In this document: one piece after another, positions 50,264 through 59,119 of the stretch | Layout of the letters: each line of letters opens with the position of its first letter | Position numbering within the stretch: the first letter of the stretch is position 1 | DNA from: Micromonospora trifolii | GTDB lineage: Bacteria > Actinomycetota > Actinomycetes > Mycobacteriales > Micromonosporaceae | Assembly (NCBI RefSeq): GCF_022229005.1 | Contig: NZ_JAKKFD010000034.1 | Span: 62,001 to 126,000 of the forward strand | Length of the DNA stretch: 64,000 bases | Direction of reading: 5' to 3' | Notes under the pieces: generated by a model | What the model was told of the DNA's origin: nothing | Seen by the model: only the letters and a program-made list of their open reading frames with translations | The model's database searches: none | Position numbers and translations under genes: made by a program

Positions 50264-50695
50264 ATGTTTCTCGGCACCCACACTCCGCGCCTGGACGAAA
50301 AGGGCCGGTTGATCCTTCCGGCCAAGTTCCGGGATGAGCTGGCGGGGGGTGTCGTGGTCACCAAAGGGCAGGAGCGCTGCCTCTACGTCTTCCCGACCCC
50401 TGAGTTCCAGCGGATCGCGGAGCAGTTGCGCGCGCAGCCGATGACCCACAAGGCGGCCCGGGCCTACAGCCGGGTCTTCTTCGCCAGCGCGCACGACGAG
50501 GTTCCGGACAAGCAGGGTCGGGTGACCATCCCGGCTCACCTGCGGGCCTATGCCGCGCTGGACCGCGAGTTGGTGGTCATCGGCGCGAGCACGCGGGTGG
50601 AGATCTGGGACAAGGTCGCCTGGGAGACCTACCTCGCCGAGAGCGAAGACGACTTCGCCGACATCGAGGAGGGGGTGCTGCCCGGCGGTCTGTAG
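50264..50695 (+). CDS. mraZ: transcriptional regulator MraZ
   Basis: 143 residues, two AbrB-like half repeats: 'MFLGTHTPRLDEKGRLILPAKFRDEL' and 'HDEVPDKQGRVTIPAHLRAYAAL', each with the DxxGR core. Forms a ring and represses its own dcw operon through repeats in the promoter, which are seen at 50154-50179. ATG 50264 has GCGAGGGGG upstream. First gene of the dcw cluster. Confidence 0.95.
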   Translation: MFLGTHTPRLDEKGRLILPAKFRDELAGGVVVTKGQERCLYVFPTPEFQRIAEQLRAQPMTHKAARAYSRVFFASAHDEVPDKQGRVTIPAHLRAYAALDRELVVIGASTRVEIWDKVAWETYLAESEDDFADIEEGVLPGGL

Positions 50696-50901
50696 GGCGG
50701 TAACGGCGCCCGACGTACTGCGAGATCTCCAGCCGCTTTCGAGTTCCTGGCATCACTTCCCCGGTGCCAGGCGCACGATCCAGACATTGGGCGACGGTCC
50801 GGTGTCAGGCGGGAGCGGATGGGGATCTGGCGGTACGACGGCAGCGCCGTCCGACGACAGGCGCACGAGAAGAACGGACGTTTCAACCAGTGGGGGTCAT
50901 C

Positions 50902-51942
50902 ATGGGGGAGTTGCGCGGCACGCACGTGCCGGTGCTGCTCGAGCGGTGTCTCGAGCTGCTGGCCCCCGCGCTGGGTCGAGGCGGCCGGACGGTCTACGTC
51001 GACGCGACGCTCGGTCTGGCCGGGCATGCGGAGGCAGTGCTCGAGGCACATCCGGAGACGGTCCTGATCGGGCTCGACCGGGACACCGAGGCGCTCGCTC
51101 ACGCGCGGGTCCGGCTGGCCCGGTTCGCCGATCGGCTGCACCTGGAGCACGCCGTCTACGACGAGTTGCCGGACGTACTGGACCGGCTGGGCTATCCGGC
51201 CATCGACGGCGTCCTGTTCGACCTGGGTGTCTCGTCGTTGCAGCTGGACGCGCCCGACCGGGGGTTCGCGTACGCCCAGGACGCGCCGTTGGACATGCGG
51301 ATGGACCAGACCCGGGGGGTGACCGCCGAAGAGGTGGTCAACACGTACGCGCATCCGGACCTGGCCCGGGTGCTGCGGGTCTACGGCGAGGAGAAGTTCG
51401 CCGGTCGGATCGCCTCGGCGATCATCCGGCAGCGGGAACGGGCCCGGATCACCTCGTCCGCGCTGCTGGCGGAGCTGGTTCGGGACTCCATTCCGGCACC
51501 AGCCCGACGAACGGGCGGGCACCCGGCAAAGAGAACGTTTCAGGCTTTACGGATCGAGGTAAACAAAGAGCTGGCAGCGCTGGAGACAGCGTTGCCATTC
51601 GCACTCGACGCACTGACCGTGGGCGGTCGCATGGTGGTCCTGTCCTACCACTCGCTGGAGGACAGGCTCACCAAGGCGGCCCTCACGGACCGGGTCCGCA
51701 GTAAGGGCCCGATTGACCTCCCGGTCGAGCTTCCCGGGTCCGGTCCGACGTTCCGGCTGCTCAGCCGGGGCGCCGAACTGCCCGGGGAGGCGGAGGTCGC
51801 CGCGAACCCGCGGGCTGCCTCGGTGCGGCTGCGGGCCGCGGAGCGACTCGACCCGAACGCGACAGAGCAGGGGCGGACCGACCGCGAACGGTCTCGCCGA
51901 CGGGTGAAGGGAATGCACCAACCGGGCACGGGGTCCGCCTGA
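50902..51942 (+). CDS. rsmH: 16S rRNA (cytosine1402-N4)-methyltransferase
   Basis: 346 residues. Methylates C1402 in the decoding centre. 'THVPVLLERCLELLAP', motif I 'YVDATLGLAGHAEAVL', 'GLDRDTEAL', 'GVLFDLGVSSLQLDAPDRGFAY', 'PLDMRMD', 'KRTFQALRIEVNKELAAL' and 'GGRMVVLSYHSLEDR'. Motif I lacks the usual second Gly ('GGGGH' is 'GLAGH'). One Leu codon (51547-51549) is TTA. ATG 50902 has GGGGG 7 nt upstream. The 206-bp gap from mraZ holds no gene. Confidence 0.95.
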   Translation: MGELRGTHVPVLLERCLELLAPALGRGGRTVYVDATLGLAGHAEAVLEAHPETVLIGLDRDTEALAHARVRLARFADRLHLEHAVYDELPDVLDRLGYPAIDGVLFDLGVSSLQLDAPDRGFAYAQDAPLDMRMDQTRGVTAEEVVNTYAHPDLARVLRVYGEEKFAGRIASAIIRQRERARITSSALLAELVRDSIPAPARRTGGHPAKRTFQALRIEVNKELAALETALPFALDALTVGGRMVVLSYHSLEDRLTKAALTDRVRSKGPIDLPVELPGSGPTFRLLSRGAELPGEAEVAANPRAASVRLRAAERLDPNATEQGRTDRERSRRRVKGMHQPGTGSA

Positions 51943-52001
51943 TCCGTGGGGGGTCAGGGGCACCGGGACGGCTAGAGGGACGGATGTTGAGGGGGAGGGA
52001 C

Positions 52002-52607
52002 ATGAGCATTGACAAGCGCGACCGCCGGGACGTCACCGGCGGCGGGCAGCGCGCACCGCGGTCGGGGGGCCGGATCGCGGCGGAGCGGGCTCCGCGCCTC
52101 GGAAACGGTACGCCACGCATCGATCGAACGAATCGGCAGGGGGACACTCGCGCCCGGGGGGCGCGCGAGTTCCCGACTCAGGGCACCGCCGCGCTGCGGC
52201 CGGTCGAGAAGGCCGCCAGCGCCACCAGCGCCCGGCCACCGCGACTGCGGGTGGCGCCGCCGCCGCCGATCTCGGTGCCGCGTGCGCCTTTCGCGGCGCT
52301 GATCGTGGTGCTGGTGGTCGGTGGGGTGCTGGGCATCCTGGCGGTCAATACCAAGATCAATGAGAACGCGTTCCGGCTGGAGCGGTTGCAGCAGCAGCAG
52401 GCTCGACTGGACCTGGAGAAGCAGCAACTGGACAAGCAGATCGCCGACGCCGAGGCGCCGGGCAACCTGACCGCCGAGGCGCGGCGGCTGGGCCTGGTCG
52501 ACGCCGGCGAGCCGGGCTACATCCGACTGCCGGACGGCAAGACCATCGGTGTGCCGCAGCCGGCGAACGGCCAGCCGTCGGTGACCAGCCAGGGTGCGGG
52601 AGGCTGA
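52002..52607 (+). CDS. ftsL: FtsL-like division protein
   Basis: 201 residues. Long basic cytoplasmic N-terminus (about 1-100), one membrane helix 'FAALIVVLVVGGVLGILAV' (about 101-120), then a short coiled coil 'LERLQQQQARLDLEKQQLDKQIADAEAP' and tail 'EARRLGLVDAGEPGYIRLPDG'. Layout and position between rsmH and ftsI are those of actinobacterial FtsL, which pairs with DivIC and activates FtsW-FtsI. Sequence match to FtsL is weak as usual. ATG 52002 has GGGGGAGGG upstream. Confidence 0.85.
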   Translation: MSIDKRDRRDVTGGGQRAPRSGGRIAAERAPRLGNGTPRIDRTNRQGDTRARGAREFPTQGTAALRPVEKAASATSARPPRLRVAPPPPISVPRAPFAALIVVLVVGGVLGILAVNTKINENAFRLERLQQQQARLDLEKQQLDKQIADAEAPGNLTAEARRLGLVDAGEPGYIRLPDGKTIGVPQPANGQPSVTSQGAGG

Positions 52608-52610
52608 CCG

Positions 52611-54818
52611 GTGCCACCAAGGTCGGACGAGCCGCGCCGGGACCCTACGGGGTCCCGGCGCGGTTCTGCACGTGATGCCGGGCCAGCCGATGGCGAGCCG
52701 CGCACCGGCGAGCCGGGTATCGGGGGCATCTCCGGCGCCCGGGCGTACACCCCGAGGGGTCGGACCGTGCGCGAGGAGCGTGGCACGCCGGCGCGCGGTC
52801 AGGGCGCCGAGCAGCGACGTACTCCGCGCAGCACCCGGTCCGGTGACCCGTTCCGGCCGGCGTTGCAGGTGCTCGACGGCGGCCGGGCCGCCGCCCGGGC
52901 CGGCCGGCGCGACGCTCCGGCCGCCGGCCGCGGTGGTGTGGTGCGCACCGTCGCGCCGCGTACCCCCCGTGGCCCGGGTGGGGACGAGCCGCCGCCGCGT
53001 CGCCGGACCACGCCACGCGCGCCGCGGCGCACCGACCGACCGGCGGCCCGCCGGCCGTCCCGCAAGCCACGACGCCCGCCGAAGCTGGCCGACTCGCGGC
53101 TGCGGCTGCGGCTGGGCACCGTTCTCGCCCTGACGCTCTTCGCCACCATCGGGATCCGGCTGATCTTCCTCCAGACGGTCGACGCTCCGGCGTACGCCGG
53201 GGGTGGCATCAGCGACCGCCTCCGCACTGTCGAGCTGCCGGCGCCGCGGGGCGCGATCTACGACAGCACCGGCGCGCCGCTGGCCCGCAGTGTCGAGGCG
53301 CGGTACGTGTACGCCGACCCGACCGAGGTGAAGGACTCAGCCGCCGTCGCCAAGGCGCTCTCCCCGCTGCTCGGCATCCCGGTGTCGAAGCTCGTCGAGC
53401 TGATGAAGCCCCGCAAGCTGGAGGACGGCAAGACGTCCCGGTTCGTGTACCTGGCGCGGGGGGTCGAGATCTCCACCGCCAAGCGGGTGCAGGCGCTGGA
53501 CCTCCTCGGCATCGGGGTGCACCGCGACGAGCGCCGTGAGGTGCCCGGCGGTGACCTGGCGGCCAACCTGATCGGCTTCACCAGCCAGGACATGGTCGGG
53601 TTGGAGGGGCTGGAGGCCCGCTACGACGACGTGCTCGCCGGTCAGGACGGCAAGCGGGTGTACGAGGCCGGCCTCGGCGACCTCGGCGCACCGATCCCGG
53701 GCGGCTACAGCCGCACCACGCTCGCCAAACCGGGCAGCTCGCTCGCCCTCACCCTCAATCGCGACCTGCAGTTCCGGACGCAGCAGATCCTCAGCGCGGG
53801 CATGGCCCAGGCGCCGGGCGGCACCGGCGCGGCCGTGATCATCGAGATTCCCTCCGGCGCGGTGCTGGCCCAGGCCAGCAACCCCACCTACAGCGCGGCG
53901 AAGCCGACGCCCAGCGACCCGGTCGCCCGGGAGGACGCCGCGACCAGCTTCGTGGTCGACCCCGGCTCCGTGCACAAGGCGATCACCTACGGCGCGGCGT
54001 TGCAGGAGGGGGTGATCACGCCGGACACCACGCTGCCCATCGCCAACAGCATCAAGATGGGCGACACCTGGTTCTCCGACACGCACCCGGCCGACGGCAA
54101 GCGGATGAGCGTGCCCGGGATGCTCGCCTACTCGTCGAACGTCGGCACCATCACCATCGCCGAGCGGCTCGGCCGGGACCGGCTGATCGACTACCAGAAG
54201 CGGTTCGGGCTGGGTAAGCCCACCGGCGAGGGGATGCCCGGGGAGGCCAGCGGCCGACTGCTGCCGGCCGACGAGTGGAGCGGGTCGTCGCACGGGTCGG
54301 TGCCGATCGGGCACAGCGTCGACGCCACCCCGTTGCAGATGGCCGCCGCGTACGCCGCCATCGCCAACAACGGCACGTACGTGCAGCCGCACCTGGTCAA
54401 GGAGGTGATCGGCTCGGACGGCAAGCGCACCCCCGCGCCGGCCCCGGCGACCCGGTCGGTGCTCAGCCCGCAGAACGCCGCGGCGCTGCGCACCATGCTG
54501 GAGGCGGTCACCACCGTCGACCATGCCACCGGCACCACCGCCGCGGTTCCCGGATACCGGGTCGCCGGCAAGACCGGCACCGGGTGGCGGTTGGTGAACG
54601 GCAAGAAGCAGCCCGGTGAGGTGTCCTCGTTCATCGGGATGGCCCCCGCCGAGAACCCCCGATACGTGATCGCCGTCTTCGTCTACGCGCCCAACGGTGG
54701 GGGCGCGGCGATCGCCAATCCGGCGTTCCGCGACATGATGCAGTTCACTCTGCGTCACTACCGGGTGCCGCCCTCCACCGGCGGATCCGCGCCCAAGTTC
54801 GTGGTCTATCCGCGCTGA
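52611..54818 (+). CDS. ftsI: septal penicillin-binding protein (FtsI/PbpB)
   Basis: 735 residues. Class B transpeptidase for septal peptidoglycan. A 165-residue Arg/Pro/Gly-rich cytoplasmic tail, one membrane helix (about 166-188), pedestal domain ('LPAPRGAIYDSTGAPLA'), then transpeptidase: Ser453 and Lys456 in 'PGSVHK', Ser508-Ser-Asn510, Lys654-Thr-Gly in 'AGKTGTGW'. The tail is much longer than in E. coli FtsI and is common in actinomycetes. GTG 52611 lies 3 nt after the ftsL stop. No PASTA repeats. Confidence 0.94.
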   Translation: MPPRSDEPRRDPTGSRRGSARDAGPADGEPRTGEPGIGGISGARAYTPRGRTVREERGTPARGQGAEQRRTPRSTRSGDPFRPALQVLDGGRAAARAGRRDAPAAGRGGVVRTVAPRTPRGPGGDEPPPRRRTTPRAPRRTDRPAARRPSRKPRRPPKLADSRLRLRLGTVLALTLFATIGIRLIFLQTVDAPAYAGGGISDRLRTVELPAPRGAIYDSTGAPLARSVEARYVYADPTEVKDSAAVAKALSPLLGIPVSKLVELMKPRKLEDGKTSRFVYLARGVEISTAKRVQALDLLGIGVHRDERREVPGGDLAANLIGFTSQDMVGLEGLEARYDDVLAGQDGKRVYEAGLGDLGAPIPGGYSRTTLAKPGSSLALTLNRDLQFRTQQILSAGMAQAPGGTGAAVIIEIPSGAVLAQASNPTYSAAKPTPSDPVAREDAATSFVVDPGSVHKAITYGAALQEGVITPDTTLPIANSIKMGDTWFSDTHPADGKRMSVPGMLAYSSNVGTITIAERLGRDRLIDYQKRFGLGKPTGEGMPGEASGRLLPADEWSGSSHGSVPIGHSVDATPLQMAAAYAAIANNGTYVQPHLVKEVIGSDGKRTPAPAPATRSVLSPQNAAALRTMLEAVTTVDHATGTTAAVPGYRVAGKTGTGWRLVNGKKQPGEVSSFIGMAPAENPRYVIAVFVYAPNGGGAAIANPAFRDMMQFTLRHYRVPPSTGGSAPKFVVYPR

Positions 54819-54895
54819 GCAGCAACGGCGGGACATCATCGGTGAGTGCCGACGAACCACCGGGGCGGCTGTGCGGCCGGAACCGGACGACCGGG

Positions 54896-54901
54896 TAGGG
54901 T
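54896..54901 (+). promoter_or_regulatory. -10 box TAGGGT before murE
   Basis: TANNNT ending 8 nt before GTG 54910, suggesting an internal, leaderless promoter inside the dcw cluster. Confidence 0.4.
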
Positions 54902-54909
54902 CTGACGCC

Positions 54910-56433
54910 GTGCCCGGCAATCCACGTCCACGTACCGTGACCGGAGTCCGGCTCGGTGATCTCGCCGTCCGGCTCGCCGTCGACCTTCCGGCGGACGCCG
55001 CCGCGGTGGTCGTCTCCGGGGTCACCCACGCCAGCCAGGAGGTTCGCCCCGGCGACCTGTACGCGGCGCTGCCCGGTGCCCGTCGGCACGGTGCGGAGTT
55101 CGCCGCCGGTGCCGTCGAGGCGGGTGCCGTGGCGTTGCTGACCGACAGTGCCGGTGCGGAGTTGGCGGCGGGAACGGGTCTGCCCGCCCTGGTGGTGCCC
55201 GACCCGCGCGCCGTGCTCGGCGAGCTGGCCTCGGCCGTGTACGGCGACCCGACCGGCGACCTCACAGTGATCGGGGTGACCGGCACCGCGGGCAAGACGT
55301 CCACCGCGTACCTGATCGAGTCGGGGCTGCGGGCCGCCGGGCACACCACCGGGCTGGTCGGGACGGTGGAGACCCGGCTCGGTGATCTGGTGATCGACAG
55401 TGTCCGCACCACCCCCGAGGCGACCGACCTGCACGCCATGTTGGCCACCGCCCGCGAGCGTGGGGTCACCGCCGTGGTCATGGAGGTCTCCAGCCACGCG
55501 CTGGCCATGGGCCGGGTGGGCGGTGTGCGGTTCGCCGTCGGCGGTTACACCAACTTCGGCTCCGACCACCTGGACTTCCACGCCGACAGCGACGACTACT
55601 TCGCCGCGAAGGCCCAGCTCTTCGACGGGCGCTGTGCTGTCGAGGTGCTCAACCACGACGACCCGGCGTTGAAGCCGCTGCTCAAGCCGACCACTGTCAC
55701 CTACTCGGCGGCCGGTGAGCAGGGCGCGACCTGGTGGGCCGACGGTGTTGACGGTGAGGGGTACGCGCAGCGGTTCACCGCGCACGGCCCGGACGGTGTG
55801 GCAGTGTCCGCCGGTGTCGCGCTGCCCGGCCGGCACAACGTGGCCAACGCGCTGCTGGCCATCGCCGCACTGGTGGGCGCCGGGGTGGACCCGGTGACCG
55901 CGGCGACCGGTGTGGCCGCCTGCGGGGGTGTTCCGGGCCGGCTGGAGCTGGTCGACGTGGCCGCGCCGGTGCGCGGGGTGGTCGACTACGCGCACAAGTC
56001 GGACGCGATAGTGGCCGCGCTGGCTGCGCTGCGCGAGTTGAGCGCCGGCCGGCTGATCTGTGTGATCGGCGCCGGTGGGGACCGGGACCGGGGCAAGCGG
56101 CCGGTGATGGGCGCCGCCGCGGCGGAGGGAGCCGACGTGGTGCTGGTGACCGACGACAACCCGCGCACCGAGGAGCCGGGGGAGATCCGCGCCGAGGTGC
56201 TCGCCGGGGCGTACCGGGCCGGCACTGCCGCTCGGATCATCGAGGTGGCGGGCCGCCGCGCCGCGATCGACGAGGCGGTGCGGCTGGCCGAGCCGGGCGA
56301 CGTGATCGCGCTGCTCGGCAAGGGCCACGAGCGCGGCCAGGAGGTGGCGGGCCAGGTGCTTCCGTTCGACGACAGCATCGAGTTGGCCGAGGCGCTGCGG
56401 GCCCGCTTCGGGGACCTGGCGGGTCAGCGGTGA
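54910..56433 (+). CDS. murE: UDP-MurNAc-tripeptide ligase, meso-DAP type
   Basis: 507 residues. Adds the third stem residue to UDP-MurNAc-L-Ala-D-Glu. P-loop 'VIGVTGTAGKTSTAYLIE', carbamylated-lysine region 'YFAAKAQLFDG', and 'LVTDDNPRTEEPGEI': the DNPR motif marks meso-diaminopimelate enzymes. GTG 54910 is 8 nt after TAGGGT; the family N-terminus 'GVRLGDLAVRLAVDLP' starts a few residues later. Gap from ftsI 91 nt. Overlaps murF by GTGA. Confidence 0.95.
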   Translation: MPGNPRPRTVTGVRLGDLAVRLAVDLPADAAAVVVSGVTHASQEVRPGDLYAALPGARRHGAEFAAGAVEAGAVALLTDSAGAELAAGTGLPALVVPDPRAVLGELASAVYGDPTGDLTVIGVTGTAGKTSTAYLIESGLRAAGHTTGLVGTVETRLGDLVIDSVRTTPEATDLHAMLATARERGVTAVVMEVSSHALAMGRVGGVRFAVGGYTNFGSDHLDFHADSDDYFAAKAQLFDGRCAVEVLNHDDPALKPLLKPTTVTYSAAGEQGATWWADGVDGEGYAQRFTAHGPDGVAVSAGVALPGRHNVANALLAIAALVGAGVDPVTAATGVAACGGVPGRLELVDVAAPVRGVVDYAHKSDAIVAALAALRELSAGRLICVIGAGGDRDRGKRPVMGAAAAEGADVVLVTDDNPRTEEPGEIRAEVLAGAYRAGTAARIIEVAGRRAAIDEAVRLAEPGDVIALLGKGHERGQEVAGQVLPFDDSIELAEALRARFGDLAGQR

Positions 56434-57827
56434 TCACGCTGAGCCTGGCCGAGGTGGCCGCGGCGGTCGACGGGCGGCTGGTGGCCGCCGACCCGGCCGC
56501 CACCGTCACCGGATCGGTGGAGTTCGACTCGCGCAAGGTGGGGCCCGGTTCACTCTTCGTGGCCTTCCCGGGCGAGAAGGTCGACGGGCACGACTACGCG
56601 GCGACGGCGATCCAGGCCGGCGCGGTGGCGGTGCTCGGCAGCCGCGAGGTGCCCGGGGTGCCGATGGTGCTGGTCGACGACGCGCTGACCGCGATGGGCC
56701 GGCTGGCCCGCGCCGCTGTGGACCGGCTGCCCGGGCTGACAGTGATCGGCGTGACCGGCTCGTCGGGCAAGACCACCACGAAGGACCTGATCGGGCAGCT
56801 CACCACCCGACTCGGGGCCACAGTGGCGCCACCCGGCTCGTTCAACAACGAGCTGGGGCACCCGTACACCGCGCTGCAGGCCGACCCGGACACCCGCTAC
56901 CTGGTGATGGAGAAGGGCGCGCGCGGAGTCGGGCACGTGCGGTACCTGTGCGAGCTGGTGCCGCCCCGGATCTCCGTGGTGCTCAACGTCGGCACCTCGC
57001 ACATCGGCGAGTTCGGCTCGCAGGACGCCATCGCCCTGGCCAAGGGCGAGCTGGTGGAGGCGCTGCCACCGGACGGGCTGGCGGTGCTGAACGCCGACGA
57101 CCCCCGGGTGGACGCGATGGCGAGCCGCACGCAGGCCCGGGTGGTCCGCTACGGGGAGGCGTCCGACGCCGACGTGCGCGCCGAGGACGTCACGCTCGAC
57201 GAGCGGGGGCACCCGTCGTACACGTTGGTCACCCCGGAGGGACGCGCGCCGGTGCGGCTCCGGCTGGCCGGCCGCCACCAGGTCGGCAACACCCTCGCGG
57301 CGGCGGCGGTCGCCCGGGAACTGGGCATGCCGCTGACCGAGCTGGCCACGGCCCTCGGCGAGCTGGGGCTGGTCTCGACCCGACGGATGGACGTCTTCGA
57401 CCGCCCCGACGGGGTGACCGTGATCGACGACTCGTACAACGCCAACCCGGCCTCGATGTCGGTAGCGGTGCGGGCGCTCGCCAGCATGGGCCAGGGGCGG
57501 CGTACCGTCGCGGTGCTTGGTTACATGGCCGAGCTGGGCCCGTTCGAGTACGACGGCCACGCCGAGGTCGGCCAACTCGCGGCCGAGCTGGGTGTCGACC
57601 GGCTGCTCGTGGTGGGTGAGCCGGCCGCGCCGATCCACGAAGGCGCGACAGCTGTAGCGAACTGGGGAGGAGAGTCGGTGCTGCTCACCGATCAGGCGGC
57701 GGCCGTCGAGGTGCTGCGGAGCGAGCTACGACCGGGTGACGTCGTCCTGGTCAAGGGCTCCCGGTACCGCACCTGGGAGGTGGCCGACGCCCTGCGCGCC
57801 GACGCCGGTGGGGAGTCGACCCGATGA
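56430..57827 (+). CDS. murF: UDP-MurNAc-pentapeptide ligase
   Basis: 465 residues. Adds D-Ala-D-Ala. N-terminal 'MITLSLAEVAAAVDGRL', 'SVEFDSRKVGPGSLFVAFPGEKVDGHDY', P-loop 'GVTGSSGKTTTKDLI', 'APPGSFNNELGHP', 'NVGTSHIGEFGS', and 'VIDDSYNANPASM'. Overlaps murE and mraY by 4 nt on each side. Confidence 0.96.
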   Translation: MITLSLAEVAAAVDGRLVAADPAATVTGSVEFDSRKVGPGSLFVAFPGEKVDGHDYAATAIQAGAVAVLGSREVPGVPMVLVDDALTAMGRLARAAVDRLPGLTVIGVTGSSGKTTTKDLIGQLTTRLGATVAPPGSFNNELGHPYTALQADPDTRYLVMEKGARGVGHVRYLCELVPPRISVVLNVGTSHIGEFGSQDAIALAKGELVEALPPDGLAVLNADDPRVDAMASRTQARVVRYGEASDADVRAEDVTLDERGHPSYTLVTPEGRAPVRLRLAGRHQVGNTLAAAAVARELGMPLTELATALGELGLVSTRRMDVFDRPDGVTVIDDSYNANPASMSVAVRALASMGQGRRTVAVLGYMAELGPFEYDGHAEVGQLAAELGVDRLLVVGEPAAPIHEGATAVANWGGESVLLTDQAAAVEVLRSELRPGDVVLVKGSRYRTWEVADALRADAGGESTR

Positions 57828-58948
57828 GGGCGGTCATCGTCGCCATCGGGGTGGCGTTCCTCGTCTCGCTCTTCTGCACCCCGATCGCGATCAAGGTGTT
57901 CACCCGGCTCAAGGCCGGTCAGCCGATCCGGTCCGATGGCCCCGCCATGCACCAGGGCAAGAAGGGCACGCCCACGATGGGTGGCGTGGTCTTCATCCTG
58001 GCCACGGTGATCGCGTACGTGGCCGGGCACCTCGCCCTGACCACGCTGCCGGACCAGCAGATCGCCCAGGTGGAGCCGACCATCACCGCGCTGGTGCTGC
58101 TGGGGCTGATGGTCTTCTCCGGCGCTGTGGGCTTCCTCGACGACTTCCTCAAGGTGCGCAAGCGCAACAGCGCCGGGCTGAACAAGCGCGGCAAGTTGCT
58201 CGGCCAGATCCTGGTCGGTGCGGTCTTCGGGGTGATCGCGCTGTGGTTCCCGAGCACGATGACGAACGGCTCGGGGCTGGCGACCAACACCGAGACGGTG
58301 GGCAGCACCACGCTGAGCTTCATCCGGGACATCGACTTCCTGGAGGTCAGCAAGGTCGGCGCGGTGATCATCTTCATCTTCGTGGTGATGGCCGCGACGA
58401 ACGGCGTCAACCTCACCGACGGCCTGGACGGTCTGGCCACCGGCGCGTCGGTCATGGTCCTCGCCGCGTACGCGCTCATCGCGTTCTGGCAGTACCGGCA
58501 CTGGTGCGCCGACCCGAACTACACCCAGCCGTACTGCTACGAGGTCCGCGACCCGTTGGAGATCGCGTTGATCGCCGGGGCCGCCGCCGGGGCCTGTGTG
58601 GGCTTCCTCTGGTGGAACACCTCCCCGGCGCGGATCTTCATGGGCGACACCGGGGCGCTGGGGCTGGGCGGTCTGATCGCCGGCATGGCGATGTCCACCC
58701 GCACCATCCTGCTGCTGCCGATCATCGGCGGGCTCTTCGTGATCATCACGATGTCCGTGGTGATCCAGATCATCTCCTTCAAGACCACAGGTAAACGGGT
58801 GTTCCGAATGTCTCCGCTCCAGCACCACTTCGAGCTGGCCGGCTGGAGCGAGGTCAACATCGTGGTGCGTTTCTGGATCATCGCCGGCATCGGCGTGGCC
58901 ATCGCCCTGGGCCTGTTCTACAGCGAGTTCCTCGCCAACATGACCTGA
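57824..58948 (+). CDS. mraY: phospho-MurNAc-pentapeptide translocase
   Basis: 374 residues, ten membrane helices. Makes lipid I on undecaprenyl phosphate. 'GPAMHQGKKGTPTMGGVVFI', 'GFLDDFLKVRKRNSAGLNKRGKLLGQ' (catalytic Asp pair), 'TNGVNLTDGLDGLATG', 'GDTGALGLGGLIAGMA' and 'RMSPLQHHFELAGWSEVNIVVRFWI'. Overlaps murF. In most relatives murD comes next; here a 171-bp gap with an inverted repeat leads straight to ftsW. Confidence 0.96.
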   Translation: MRAVIVAIGVAFLVSLFCTPIAIKVFTRLKAGQPIRSDGPAMHQGKKGTPTMGGVVFILATVIAYVAGHLALTTLPDQQIAQVEPTITALVLLGLMVFSGAVGFLDDFLKVRKRNSAGLNKRGKLLGQILVGAVFGVIALWFPSTMTNGSGLATNTETVGSTTLSFIRDIDFLEVSKVGAVIIFIFVVMAATNGVNLTDGLDGLATGASVMVLAAYALIAFWQYRHWCADPNYTQPYCYEVRDPLEIALIAGAAAGACVGFLWWNTSPARIFMGDTGALGLGGLIAGMAMSTRTILLLPIIGGLFVIITMSVVIQIISFKTTGKRVFRMSPLQHHFELAGWSEVNIVVRFWIIAGIGVAIALGLFYSEFLANMT

Positions 58949-58983
58949 TCCGCCGGGCCGCGTCCCGCGCCCCACCCTCATCC

Positions 58984-59057
58984 GTCGATCTTGCACTTTC
59001 GGAGGGCGGAACGTCCTTTCGTGGGTGTTTTGCCAGCACAGAAAGTGCAAGATCGAC
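58984..59057. repeat. long inverted repeat, GATC in arms, between mraY and ftsW
   Basis: Perfect 17-bp arms (58984-59000 and 59041-59057), 40-nt loop, 35 nt after the mraY stop. Unlike most others of the set it lies between two rightward genes, at the place where murD is expected. Confidence 0.78.
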
Positions 59058-59119
59058 CCGGGAGGGCGGCGTGGGGGCGGCTTCGACACGCCCGGTGGCG
59101 CGTTGTGGGGCGGTGGGGC

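Noticed and set aside
58949..59119. Hidden or truncated murD
   Set aside because: No Mur ligase motif in any frame; space too small and filled by an inverted repeat.
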